From: Gordonia polyisoprenivorans NBRC 16320 = JCM 10675
GTDB taxonomy: Bacteria > Actinomycetota > Actinomycetes > Mycobacteriales > Mycobacteriaceae
Assembly: GCF_000241325.1 (NCBI RefSeq)
Contig: NZ_BAEI01000060.1
Coordinates: 1 to 64,000, forward strand
Direction of reading: 5' to 3'
Length of the DNA stretch: 64,000 nt
The notes under the pieces were generated by a model. The model was not told where the DNA came from and did no database searches. It saw nothing but the letters and a program-made list of their open reading frames with translations. The position numbers were made by a program, and so were the translations under genes. Positions 54,026 to 62,715 of this stretch are shown here, one piece after another (position 1 is the first letter of the stretch; each line of letters begins with the position of its first letter).

Positions 54026-55171
54026 ATGACCGTCCGCCCCCAGACAGGCCGCCCCGAGACAGTCAGCACCGAGACAGCTCGCCCCGAGACACGCAATAGC
54101 GACGCCGTACGGCGCAGCGGACCCGTGCGGATTGCCTACGTGGTTCCGGTCCAAGGCATCGCAGGCATCTTCGGTCCGTCGTGTGAGGCCTGCGGAGAAC
54201 TCGCCCTCGCCGAATTGCACTCCGCCGACGGGATTCTCGGCCGACCGGTGGAGTTGGTCGTCGTCGACGGCGGCCGCGCACCCACGCAGGTCGCCCAGGA
54301 GGTGGCGCAGCTCTGGCGGGCGGGGCGAATCGACGCGATCGCCGGCTGGCACATCTCGGCGGTGCGCAAGGAGATCCTGCGGCTCGTCGGTGGTCAGTTG
54401 CCCTACGTGTATGCGGCTCTGCACGAAGGCGAGTTTCGCACACCGGGCCTGTTCATGATCGGGGAGTCGCCGTCGTCGCAGGTGCTGCCCGCATTGGACT
54501 GGTTGCGGCGCAACCGCGGTGCCGAACGCTGGTGTGTGGTCGGCAATGACTACATCTGGCCACGTCAGCTCGCGAGCCACGCCGTCGCGCATCTGGCCGG
54601 GACCCGGATGACCCACTGCGGTTCGACTTTCCTCCCGCTGGGAACGCGGGACTTCGAGCCGACCCTGCGATGGCTCGAGACGACCGCGTGTGACGCCGTG
54701 CTGGTTCTGTTGATCGGCGACGACGCGGTGCGGTTCGGTCGCGTGTTCGCTCGACGTGGACTCGACACCACGATGGTGCGCTTCAGCCCGATCCTCGAAG
54801 AGAACCAGGTGCTGGGCATGGGTGCGACGGCCACGGCGAACATGTATGCAGCCGCAGGCTATTTCGACTCGCTGGTCACCGCGGCGACCGCCGATTTCGC
54901 CGGCCGGTACCACCGTGTCCTCGGGGACACCGCACCGGTACTCAACAGCATCGGCCAGTCCTGTTACGAGGCGATCACGCTTCTCGCGGCCCTCGCCGAC
55001 CGGGCGGGTTCGCTGGCGGTGTCCCCGATACAGGCCGCCGCCGATGGGCTCGTCATGGATGCCACCCGCGGAACCTTGCGCCTGACCGACAACCGCGTCG
55101 ACCAGGACATCTACCTGGCCAGCGCCGGTGCTCTCGATCTCGACGTCGTCGACCGGATTCATCACGTCTGA
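54026..55171 (+). CDS. AmiC-like amide-sensing periplasmic-binding-fold protein
   Basis: A 381-residue protein with the Leu/Ile/Val-binding (type I PBP) fold but no signal peptide. VRIAYVVPVQGIAGIFGPSCEACGELALAELHSADGILGRPVELVVVDGG is the family start in outline; WCVVGNDYIWPRQLASHAVAHL matches AmiC of Pseudomonas. AmiC is the cytoplasmic amide sensor of the amidase operon and normally silences the antiterminator AmiR; no AmiR is encoded nearby. The first 32 residues are Thr/Glu/Arg/Pro repeats and may be untranslated, with GTG 54125 as another start. Its end overlaps the amiB end by 10 bp, tail to tail. Confidence 0.82.
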   Translation: MTVRPQTGRPETVSTETARPETRNSDAVRRSGPVRIAYVVPVQGIAGIFGPSCEACGELALAELHSADGILGRPVELVVVDGGRAPTQVAQEVAQLWRAGRIDAIAGWHISAVRKEILRLVGGQLPYVYAALHEGEFRTPGLFMIGESPSSQVLPALDWLRRNRGAERWCVVGNDYIWPRQLASHAVAHLAGTRMTHCGSTFLPLGTRDFEPTLRWLETTACDAVLVLLIGDDAVRFGRVFARRGLDTTMVRFSPILEENQVLGMGATATANMYAAAGYFDSLVTAATADFAGRYHRVLGDTAPVLNSIGQSCYEAITLLAALADRAGSLAVSPIQAAADGLVMDATRGTLRLTDNRVDQDIYLASAGALDLDVVDRIHHV

Positions 55172-56286
55172 CCGTTCACCGGGGTCGAATTGGTCGGTCC
55201 GCTGAGGGGTTCGGGGCTGACGGGTTCGATTGCGACGCTGATCTTTCCGGAGTCGACCGACGTGCGCATGCGGAGTGCGGTTCCGGGCTCGCGGTCCCAG
55301 CTGACGATCGCCTCGGCGAGTGGTGCATGCAGGTGCATCCGGAGAGTGCGCGCCAGATCGCGCGCCCCGTAGACCGGGTCGAAGCCGATCCGGGCGAGGT
55401 GGCTGCGCAGCGGGTCGTCGGGTTCCCACCGAATCTGCCGGGCGGCCAATTGTGCTGTCAGTCTGCGCAACTCGACGTCGACGATCGCCGCGGCGACCTG
55501 CGCGCCGATCGGATCGAACCGCACGATCTCGTCGAAACGGTTGTACAGCTCGGGATCGAAGAACTCCTCGACGGCCCGGTCCACGGCGTCGGAGCCTGCG
55601 TCGCGCCGTAAGGAGCCCGGCATCGGCAGCCGCCTGCGCCATCCGCGTGACCGGGCCCGATGATGGGCGGCGATCTCGGCCGAGCCGAGGTTGGAGGTGA
55701 GCAGGACGATGGCGTTGCGGAAGTCGATCGTCGAGTTGCCCGCGGCCAGGCGCAGGGTTCCCGAATCGAGGATCTGCAGCAACGAGCGCAGCACCGTCGT
55801 GTGCGCCTTCTCCACCTCGTCGAACAGGACGATGCCCGGTCGAGAGGCGTAGCCCTCCACCAGTTCCCGGTCGAAGAGGGTGAACTGTTCCTTCGCGCCC
55901 GAATAGCCCGGGGGTGCCCCGGACAGGGATGCGGCATAGTGCTCCTGGGCCAGGGTGTTCATGTCGATCCGGCACAGTTTGTCGGCGTCGCCGGTGATCT
56001 CCGCGGCGAGCCGGCGGGCCAGCTCGGTCTTGCCGACACCGGTCGGCCCGACGAACAACAACGACGCGATCGGCCGGCGCGGGTCACCGATGCCGGCGGC
56101 CGCGATGGTCAGGGCGCGGACCACCGAATCGATGGCCTCGTCCTGCCCGATGATCGCGGATCTCAGCGCCGATGAAAGCTGTCCGGGCGAGGACGCTCTG
56201 CCCATCCGGAAGGCCCGGTTCCGCGCGGGGGACAGTTGTTGACCCGAGTTGATGTCATCGACCTTGCGTGCCAGGTAACCCGACAT
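55162..56286 (-). CDS. AmiB-like ClpB/ClpX-type AAA+ ATPase
   Basis: A 374-residue AAA+ protein. Walker A GPTGVGKTEL lies at about 80-89, Walker B GIVLFDEVEKAH, then LLQILDSGTLRLA, IVLLTSNLGSAEI and the C-terminal D2-small domain YGARDLARTLRMHLHAPLAEA. This is the C-terminal Clp ATPase module alone, as in AmiB of the Pseudomonas amidase operon, a presumed chaperone of unknown target. ATG 56286 has AGGAGG seven bases upstream. It is divergent from amiE across a 160-bp operator-like region. Confidence 0.85.
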   Translation of the reverse strand: MSGYLARKVDDINSGQQLSPARNRAFRMGRASSPGQLSSALRSAIIGQDEAIDSVVRALTIAAAGIGDPRRPIASLLFVGPTGVGKTELARRLAAEITGDADKLCRIDMNTLAQEHYAASLSGAPPGYSGAKEQFTLFDRELVEGYASRPGIVLFDEVEKAHTTVLRSLLQILDSGTLRLAAGNSTIDFRNAIVLLTSNLGSAEIAAHHRARSRGWRRRLPMPGSLRRDAGSDAVDRAVEEFFDPELYNRFDEIVRFDPIGAQVAAAIVDVELRRLTAQLAARQIRWEPDDPLRSHLARIGFDPVYGARDLARTLRMHLHAPLAEAIVSWDREPGTALRMRTSVDSGKISVAIEPVSPEPLSGPTNSTPVNGQT

Positions 56287-56312
56287 CGGTCCTCCTCGTG
56301 TGAACGTCGCGT

Positions 56313-56394
56313 AATGCTTCCGAATGAAACCATAAATATCGGGAGTTCGCGGAGCGCGCGGATGGAAACCCGTGGTATCACTTCCATACGGAAG
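56313..56394. promoter_or_regulatory. Divergent amiB/amiE control region with palindromic sites
   Basis: The sequence cttccatacggaag (56381-56394) is a palindrome with 5-bp arms. A related half-site, taatgcttccgaatgaaa (56312-56329), lies in the opposite orientation about 60 bp away; both share (A/T)ATGCTTCCG-like sequence. Between them is an AT-rich stretch (accataaatatc) unusual in this genome. The layout fits a dimeric regulator acting on both promoters. Confidence 0.5.
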
Positions 56395-56446
56395 CAATAA
56401 TCGGGTCGGGCAACGTGGGTGCGCGGCCACTCTCAGGAGGCGTTTC

Positions 56447-57484
56447 ATGCGACACGGCGACATCTCATCGAGCCCCGACACCGTCGGGGTGGCAGTGGTC
56501 AACTACAAGATGCCCAGGCTGCACACCAAGGCCGAGGTCCTCGACAACGCCCGCCGGATCGCCGAGATGGTGGTGGGGATGAAGGCGGGTCTTCCGGGTA
56601 TGGATCTGGTTGTGTTCCCGGAGTATTCGACGATGGGCATCATGTACGACAACGCGGAGATGTTCGAGACGGCGGCGGTGATCCCCGGGGAGGAAACCGA
56701 TATCTTCGCCGCCGCGTGCCGACAGGCCCGGACCTGGGGCGTGTTCTCGCTGACCGGGGAGCGGCACGAGGATCACCCGAACAAGCCGCCCTACAACACG
56801 CTCGTGCTCATCAACGACGCGGGGGAGATCGTGCAGAAGTACCGCAAGATCCTGCCCTGGACTCCCATCGAGGGCTGGTATCCGGGGGAGCAGACGTATG
56901 TGAGCGACGGGCCGAAAGGCCTCAAGATCTCGCTGATCATCTGCGACGACGGCAACTATCCGGAGATCTGGCGTGATTGCGCGATGAAGGGGGCCGAACT
57001 GATCGTGCGGCCGCAGGGCTACATGTATCCGGCCAAGGATCAGCAAGTGCTGATGGCCAAGGCGATGGCCTGGGCCAACAACTGTTATGTGGCGGTGGCG
57101 AATGCGACCGGATTCGACGGTGTGTACTCGTATTTCGGGCACAGCGCGATCATCGGCTTCGACGGACGCACCCTCGGCGAGTGCGGTGAGGAGGATTACG
57201 GGGTGCAGTACGCGCAATTGTCGTTGTCGACGATCCGGGATGCGCGCGCGAATGATCAGTCGCAGAATCACCTGTTCAAACTGCTGCACCGGGGTTATAC
57301 CGGGGTGTATGCCGGCGGGGACGGTGACAAGGGAATCGCGGAGTGCCCGTTCGATTTCTATCGCAACTGGGTCACCGATGCCGAGGCCACCCAGAACGCG
57401 GTCGAGGCGATCACCCGCGAGACGATCGGTGTGGCCGACTGTCCGGTCTATGACCTGCCGACCGAGAAGACCATGGACGCCTGA
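56447..57484 (+). CDS. amiE: Aliphatic amidase
   Basis: AmiE hydrolyses short aliphatic amides such as acetamide to the acid and ammonia, giving carbon and nitrogen. 345 residues, one fewer than the Pseudomonas enzyme. The nitrilase-type triad is in place: Glu59 in [11 protein letters not shown], Lys in [20 protein letters not shown] and Cys in [59 protein letters not shown] is close to identical across known AmiE proteins. ATG 56447 has CAGGAGG upstream. Formamide or acyl transfer activity is also possible for the family. Confidence 0.96.
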   Translation: MRHGDISSSPDTVGVAVVNYKMPRLHTKAEVLDNARRIAEMVVGMKAGLPGMDLVVFPEYSTMGIMYDNAEMFETAAVIPGEETDIFAAACRQARTWGVFSLTGERHEDHPNKPPYNTLVLINDAGEIVQKYRKILPWTPIEGWYPGEQTYVSDGPKGLKISLIICDDGNYPEIWRDCAMKGAELIVRPQGYMYPAKDQQVLMAKAMAWANNCYVAVANATGFDGVYSYFGHSAIIGFDGRTLGECGEEDYGVQYAQLSLSTIRDARANDQSQNHLFKLLHRGYTGVYAGGDGDKGIAECPFDFYRNWVTDAEATQNAVEAITRETIGVADCPVYDLPTEKTMDA

Positions 57485-57508
57485 GGTCCGACTCGGCCGG
57501 CGTCGGGT

Positions 57509-57970
57509 TCACCAGCGCTGCGGTGGCGGGGTCCAGCCGGTACTGCGGGCCGCGCGTCGGTGCACCCCGCCGGCCGGGGACTCCGCGGGCGGCGGCGCGG
57601 CCCCGACGGCGGGCAGCTCGTCGGTCTCGGTGCCGAGTTGCTCGTCGAGCGGTGGCGCCCCCGGTCGCAGATCGAGCGCGTCGAGATCGAGCATCCGTGC
57701 GTGGATGACCGTGCGGTTACGCAGCGCCGATCGGACGGCCCGGTGCAGACCGTCCTCGAGATACAGGTTTCCGTCGTAGCGCACCACGTGGGAGAACAGA
57801 TCCCCATAGAACGTGGAATCCTCGCTGAGCAGCTTGTCCAGGGCGAGCACCGTCGTCACCGTGATCAGCTCGTCGAGGCGGAACTGTCGAGGCGGGATCT
57901 TGGCCCATCCGCGATGGGTCAACGCGTGGTCGGGATACGGTTTGCCCTCCCGGACGCCTTTGAAGATCAT
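57509..57970 (-). CDS. ParB-like fold protein next to hrcA (Rv2375-like)
   Basis: A 153-residue protein. IPPRQFRLDELITVTTVLALDKLLSEDSTFYGDLFSHVVRYDGNLYLEDGLHRAVRSALRNRTVIHARMLDLD in outline has the DGxHR pattern of ParB/sulfiredoxin-like folds. The last 45 residues are Pro/Ala-rich and variable. ATG 57970 has AGGAAGG five bases upstream; the frame is open to 58087 but lacks support there. A homolog lies beside hrcA in M. tuberculosis. Function is unknown; some databases label relatives as VapB-like, which I cannot confirm. Confidence 0.72.
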   Translation of the reverse strand: MIFKGVREGKPYPDHALTHRGWAKIPPRQFRLDELITVTTVLALDKLLSEDSTFYGDLFSHVVRYDGNLYLEDGLHRAVRSALRNRTVIHARMLDLDALDLRPGAPPLDEQLGTETDELPAVGAAPPPAESPAGGVHRRAARSTGWTPPPQRW

Positions 57971-58125
57971 CGCGACCTTCCTGTCGTGGGCGGCGTTCGC
58001 CGGGGCGGCGGAGATCGTCGGCGCCTCGCCGGTCGAATACGTGCACCCGTACTTCGTGGCGGTGTTTCGTAGAATGAACCCACCCACTGTAGGGCAGAGG
58101 GCGGGTTCGAGAGGAGGTCTGGCCT

Positions 58126-59160
58126 GTGTCGACCACCGATGATCGGCGGTTCGAGATTCTTCGTGCCATCGTCACCGACTTCGTTGCCACACAGGAACCG
58201 ATCGGTTCCAAGGCGCTCGTCGAACGGCATCAGCTCGGCGTGTCCAGTGCCACGGTCCGCAACGACATGGCGGTACTCGAGGCCGAGGGTTACATCGCGC
58301 AACCACACACGAGTTCGGGACGGATACCCACCGACAAGGGGTACCGGATGTTCGTCGACCGCATCAGCGAGGTCAAACCGCTGTCGGCGGCCGAGCGTCG
58401 CGCGATCCTGTCGGTACTTGATTCGGGGGTCGATCTCGACGACGTGCTGCGCCGGTCGGTGCGACTGCTGGCCCAGCTCACCCGCCAGGTCGCGGTCATC
58501 CAGTATCCGGTGCTCTCCACGGCGACGGTGCGTCACCTCGAGGTGATCACCGTGTCACCGTCGCGGCTGTTGCTGATCGTGATCACCGACACCGGCCGTG
58601 TCGAGCAACGCATGGTCGCCCTCTCACAAGACCTCGACGAGGACGAGATCGTCCGTCTGCGGGACATGTTCTCCGCGGCGCTGCACGGCAAGCGGCTCGA
58701 GGAGGCCTCGGCGTCGGTGGCCGAGTTGGCCAACAACGCACCGGCCGATCTGCGGGACGCGACGGTGAACGTCGCGACCGTGTTGGTCGAGACCCTCGTC
58801 GAACGGGGCGAGGACCGCGTGGTGGTGACCGGCACGTCGAATCTCGCGCGGGCCGCCGCCGATTTCGCCCCGGTCAACGGCGGGATGGATTCGGTCCTCG
58901 AGGCTCTCGAGGAGCAGGTCGTCGTTCTCAAGTTGCTGGCGACGAGTCAGCGGATGGGCCGGGTGACGGTGCAGATCGGGGAGGAAACACAGACCGAGAA
59001 CCTGCGTGGCACCTCGGTGGTGTCGACGGGGTACGGTGCTTCGGGCACCGTGTTCGGCGGGGTCGGGGTCGTCGGGCCCACCCGCATGGACTACCCGGGA
59101 ACCATCGCGTCGGTGGCGGCCGTTGCCAAGTATGTGGGCGAGGTGCTCGCCGAGCGCTGA
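58126..59160 (+). CDS. hrcA: Heat-inducible transcription repressor HrcA
   Basis: HrcA represses groE-type heat-shock genes by binding CIRCE sites. 344 residues: the winged helix [71 protein letters not shown] in outline is nearly invariant. The GTG start has GAGAGGAGG at a good distance. No CIRCE element was found in the 155 bp upstream, so it may not regulate itself. dnaJ follows after 140 bp. Confidence 0.97.
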   Translation: MSTTDDRRFEILRAIVTDFVATQEPIGSKALVERHQLGVSSATVRNDMAVLEAEGYIAQPHTSSGRIPTDKGYRMFVDRISEVKPLSAAERRAILSVLDSGVDLDDVLRRSVRLLAQLTRQVAVIQYPVLSTATVRHLEVITVSPSRLLLIVITDTGRVEQRMVALSQDLDEDEIVRLRDMFSAALHGKRLEEASASVAELANNAPADLRDATVNVATVLVETLVERGEDRVVVTGTSNLARAAADFAPVNGGMDSVLEALEEQVVVLKLLATSQRMGRVTVQIGEETQTENLRGTSVVSTGYGASGTVFGGVGVVGPTRMDYPGTIASVAAVAKYVGEVLAER

Positions 59161-59300
59161 ACCGGAGGCGGCGGAGATCCGCCTCGAAGAGGAAATGCGC
59201 GCGGCCGGCGTCGCGTTCGGTGAGGTATCCGATGCACCGGCTCCGTGAGGGTATCCCCGGAGCCATACGTGAGCTGTGAGAACGAAGGACCGAGACAACC

Positions 59301-60458
59301 GTGGCAACTGACTACTACGGAATCCTGGGCGTCGCCAAGGGCGCGACCGACCAGGAGATCAAGCGGGCCTACCGCCAGATGGCCCGCAAACTGCATCCCG
59401 ACGTCAACCCGGGAGAAGAGGAACGCTTCAAGGAGGTCACGACCGCCTACGAGGTGCTCAGCGACCCGGAGAAGCGACGCATCGTCGACGCCGGCGGCGA
59501 TCCGCTGGCCGGTCCGGGAGCAGGTGGATTCGGCGCAAATTTCGGCGGCGGCGGCCTCGGCGACGTGTTCGAGGCGTTCTTCGGCTCCGGCGGTGGGTTC
59601 GGCAGTACTTTCGGTGGTAGCCGCGGGCCGCGCTCGCGCGTGCAGCCCGGTGAGCCCGCGCTTGTCGCCGTCGAGCTCGATCTGGAGGAGTGCGCCTCCG
59701 GGGTGAACAAGGAGATCACCGTCGACACCGCGATCCTGTGCGATGTGTGTCACGGGTCGGGTACCAACGGCGATTCGAAGCCGATCAGCTGCGACACCTG
59801 CAAGGGTGCCGGCGAGATCCAGGCAGTGCAGCGTTCGCTGCTCGGCCAGGTCATGACGGTGCGCGAGTGCCCGACCTGTCATGGCACCGGCGAGATCATC
59901 CCCGATCCGTGCCACAAGTGCGGCGGCCAGGGGCGGGTGCGTTCGCGCCGCACCATGACCGTGCGCATCCCGGCAGGGATCGAGAGCGGCATGCGGGTCC
60001 GGTTGGCCGGCCAAGGTGAGGTCGGGCCGGGTGGCGGACCGGCCGGAGATCTCTATGTCGAGGTCAGCGAGCGCCCGCACGAGGTGTTCATCCGCGACAA
60101 GGACGACCTGCATTGCACGTTGCGGGTACCGATCGCCGACGCCGCGCTCGGCGGCAGCTTCGAGGTCCCGACGATCCTCGGGGATCTCGCGACCGTCACC
60201 ATCGAGCCGGGGACCCAGCCCGGGCAGGTCGTCAAACTGCGGGGCCAGGGCATGCCGCACGTGAACACCGGTGCCCGCGGCACCCTCCACGTCCATCTCG
60301 ACGTCGCGGTACCTGCCAAGCTGACCGCCGCGCAGACCGAGGCACTGAAAGCCTTCCGCGAGGCCTCCGACGATTCCATCGACCTGGTCACGACCTCGGC
60401 GGCAGCAGCGCCGGGCGGGTTGTTCTCCCGGCTGCGCAACGCCTTTGCGGGACGCTGA
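59301..60458 (+). CDS. dnaJ: Chaperone DnaJ (DnaJ2 type)
   Basis: A 385-residue type-I J-protein that stimulates DnaK. The HPD motif is in [19 protein letters not shown]; a Gly/Phe-rich linker follows ([15 protein letters not shown]); four zinc-finger repeats are [27 protein letters not shown] and CHKCGGQGR. The C-terminal peptide-binding domain ([22 protein letters not shown]) is complete. The position after hrcA identifies the second dnaJ copy (dnaJ2) of mycobacteria. GTG 59301 has no strong ribosome site. Confidence 0.96.
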   Translation: MATDYYGILGVAKGATDQEIKRAYRQMARKLHPDVNPGEEERFKEVTTAYEVLSDPEKRRIVDAGGDPLAGPGAGGFGANFGGGGLGDVFEAFFGSGGGFGSTFGGSRGPRSRVQPGEPALVAVELDLEECASGVNKEITVDTAILCDVCHGSGTNGDSKPISCDTCKGAGEIQAVQRSLLGQVMTVRECPTCHGTGEIIPDPCHKCGGQGRVRSRRTMTVRIPAGIESGMRVRLAGQGEVGPGGGPAGDLYVEVSERPHEVFIRDKDDLHCTLRVPIADAALGGSFEVPTILGDLATVTIEPGTQPGQVVKLRGQGMPHVNTGARGTLHVHLDVAVPAKLTAAQTEALKAFREASDDSIDLVTTSAAAAPGGLFSRLRNAFAGR

Positions 60459-60467
60459 TCGGCCGAC

Positions 60468-61217
60468 GTGAGCCCGCCCCTGTTCTGGGTCGACGAGGTC
60501 CCGCCGGTCGGCACCACCACCCTGCTCTCCGGGCCGGAGGGTCGCCACGCCGTGACCGTGGCTCGGCTGCGGCCGGGGGAGCCACTACTGCTCGGTGACG
60601 GCGCCGGATCGGTCGCCACCTGCGAGGTGACCGCGGTCGAGGGCAAGGATGCGCTGTCGGCGCTTGCCCACCGGTTCGTGTTCACCGACCGTCCGCGGCC
60701 GTCGGTGACCCTGGTGCAGGCGTTGCCGAAATCCGAACGCTCGGAGCTGGCCGTCGACCTCGCCACCGAGGCCGGTGTCGACCGGATCGTGCCGTGGCAG
60801 TCGGCACGGTGCGTTGCCCGCTGGGCGGGCAAGGCCGACAAGGGTGTCGCCAAATGGCGGGCCGCGGCCTCCGCGGCCGCCAAACAGAGTCGGCGCCCGT
60901 GGATTCCGGAGGTCACCGACCTCGCCTCCACGATCGACGTGCGCGCCCACGCCGCCGAGGTGATCGCCGCCGGTGGTGTGGTCGCGGTACTGCACGAGGC
61001 CGCTGCGGTGTCGCTGCGGACCCTACCGTTGGCGCAGGCACGCGAGATCATGCTGGTGGTCGGGCCCGAGGGCGGTCTGGACGACAGCGAGATCGCCGAC
61101 CTCACCGCGCTCGGCGCGCAGTCGGTGATCCTGGGGCCGGAGGTGTTGCGCACATCGACGGCCGCGTCGGTCGCCCTCGGCGCGCTCGGCGTCCTCACCG
61201 ATCGGTGGGCCCGATGA
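60468..61217 (+). CDS. rsmE: 16S rRNA (uracil-1498-N3)-methyltransferase
   Basis: RsmE methylates U1498 of 16S rRNA in assembled 30S subunits. A 249-residue SPOUT-fold protein with an N-terminal PUA-like part (LLSGPEGRHAVTVARLRPGEPLLLGDG) and the knot region MLVVGPEGGLDDSEIADLTALGAQSVILGPEVLRTSTAASVALGALG in outline, which binds S-adenosylmethionine. The SGPEGRH repeat of the motif near the N-terminus is usual. GTG 60468 follows the dnaJ stop by nine bases; the two are probably co-transcribed. Confidence 0.96.
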   Translation: MSPPLFWVDEVPPVGTTTLLSGPEGRHAVTVARLRPGEPLLLGDGAGSVATCEVTAVEGKDALSALAHRFVFTDRPRPSVTLVQALPKSERSELAVDLATEAGVDRIVPWQSARCVARWAGKADKGVAKWRAAASAAAKQSRRPWIPEVTDLASTIDVRAHAAEVIAAGGVVAVLHEAAAVSLRTLPLAQAREIMLVVGPEGGLDDSEIADLTALGAQSVILGPEVLRTSTAASVALGALGVLTDRWAR

Positions 61218-61236
61218 GACCCGATCGGCGGGACCG

Positions 61237-62022
61237 ATGAGACGCTGCGCGGTGCACCGGACGGCGATCGCCTACGGCGGGGCGAACTCGCAGTTCGGGC
61301 ACATCTATCACGCTGCCGAGGAGGCCGATCTCCCCGCCACGATGCGGCCGATCGTGCTGATCCACGGCGGCTACTGGACCACCGAGTTCTCGCTGACCAT
61401 CGAGTCCGCGATCGCCCGGCAGTACGGCGAACGTGGCGCGTTGGTCTGGAACATCGAGTATCGGCGCGTGGGGGAGGACGGCGGCGGATGGCCGCACACC
61501 GGCCGTGACGTCGTCGCCGCGATCAACGCGCTCGACGGGCCGGTCCGGGAGGCTCTGCCCGCACCCGTCGCCGACCGCGTCGACTGGAATTCGGTTGCGG
61601 TCGTGGGACATTCGGCCGGTGGTCAGCTTGCGGTGTGGGCCACCGCGCAGCTGCGGGCACAGACCGCGAACACCCGCATCACCACCGTTGTCGCCCAGTC
61701 GGCGGCCCTGGATCTCGTGGCCGCGGGACAGGCCGGCCGGGAGTCGGTGCAGGCGTTGATCGGCCGTCCCTACGCACAGGCGGCCCAGCGCTATCGGGCC
61801 GCCTCTCCCATGGAGCAGGATCCATTCGACGCACATGTCGTGGTCGTCCACGGCGACCGCGACACCGCCATTCCGGTGGAGCTCAGCCGCCGCTACGTCA
61901 GCACGGTATGCGCGCGCGGTCAGTCCGCCGAACTGATCGTCGTGCCCGAGGAGGGGCACGACGCATTCGTCGATCCGCGCAGCGTGTGCAATCGGCAGAC
62001 GATCCGGGCGCTGGGATTGTAG
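61237..62022 (+). CDS. Alpha/beta hydrolase, kynurenine formamidase-like
   Basis: A 261-residue hydrolase of the BD-FAE/kynurenine formamidase type. IVLIHGGYWTTEFSL carries the HGGxW oxyanion motif; the nucleophile is in VAVVGHSAGGQLAVWA; the acid and histidine are in VVHGDRDTAIPVEL and EEGHDAFVDP. No kynurenine pathway genes are nearby, so the substrate (formamide, ester or lipid) is open. ATG 61237 lies 19 bp after rsmE, suggesting co-transcription. Confidence 0.85.
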   Translation: MRRCAVHRTAIAYGGANSQFGHIYHAAEEADLPATMRPIVLIHGGYWTTEFSLTIESAIARQYGERGALVWNIEYRRVGEDGGGWPHTGRDVVAAINALDGPVREALPAPVADRVDWNSVAVVGHSAGGQLAVWATAQLRAQTANTRITTVVAQSAALDLVAAGQAGRESVQALIGRPYAQAAQRYRAASPMEQDPFDAHVVVVHGDRDTAIPVELSRRYVSTVCARGQSAELIVVPEEGHDAFVDPRSVCNRQTIRALGL

Positions 62023-62078
62023 GTGGTAGCGGGCTGTGATCGGTGGTGATCAGGGCCGGGCAACCAGGACCCGGGCGC

Positions 62079-62528
62079 TCAGGGCCGGAACGGCCGGCCG
62101 GGTGAGGACACCGACCACACCTCGACGATCCGCCCGTTCTCGGCGCGCAGGATGTCGGTGCCACTGATCCGGCGTTCGGGTTCGGCGTCGGTCGCCGGGA
62201 TCACGGCGAGGTAGGGCCGACACACGTGTCCCGTCCCGTCCGCGCCCATATCGGTGAGCACCGGGTCGTCCGGTGTGTAGTGGATACCCGCCCGCTGCGC
62301 GCGGAACTCACCGATGAAGTCGGTGAATGTGGCCGGATCGTCGATCTCGTTGATCGATTCGGCACCGGCCTGCGCGTAGCGCAGACGGAATCGAGGCGCC
62401 ATCAGTGCATCGGCGGTGATCAGTCCGTTCCACAGATCCGCCCATCGCGTGTAGAGGTCGATTCCCGGGTCGGTGGTGGGTGCGGCAGCGGGGCCGAGGG
62501 TGTGGGTGGTGTCCGGATGCGTGCTCAT
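62079..62528 (-). CDS. SnoaL/NTF2-like fold protein
   Basis: A 149-residue protein: LYTRWADLWNGLITADALMAPRFRLRYAQAG and DILRAENGRIVEVWSVSSPGRPF fit the cone-shaped NTF2/SnoaL fold (the G.I.E.W ending is typical). It has no recognisable catalytic set. Such proteins range from polyketide cyclases to binding proteins. ATG 62528 has GGAGAA upstream. It lies between a convergent hydrolase and the divergent phoH, with no operon partner. Confidence 0.75.
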   Translation of the reverse strand: MSTHPDTTHTLGPAAAPTTDPGIDLYTRWADLWNGLITADALMAPRFRLRYAQAGAESINEIDDPATFTDFIGEFRAQRAGIHYTPDDPVLTDMGADGTGHVCRPYLAVIPATDAEPERRISGTDILRAENGRIVEVWSVSSPGRPFRP

Positions 62529-62715
62529 CTGCGTTCTCCGATGTGTGTGAGGGGAGGTGTGGACCGATGCGGCACTGCATCGAGGTGAGGATAGGCGGAG
62601 GGTCCGACAACTTCGGCGAACGGAATATTCGATGGCGGATCGCCCGTTGGGCAGGGATAGACTTGACCGCACATCGCCGCACGGCGCCCCCCGAACTCCA
62701 GGAGTGATCTGATAC

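Noticed and set aside
57971..58125. A CIRCE operator upstream of hrcA
   Set aside because: No TTAGCACTC-N9-GAGTGCTAA-like sequence is present.
59006..59248. A small plus-strand ORF across the hrcA end with a plausible-looking tail (EIRLEEEMRAAGVAF)
   Set aside because: It mostly overlaps hrcA in another frame and has no ribosome site; kept out as unsupported.
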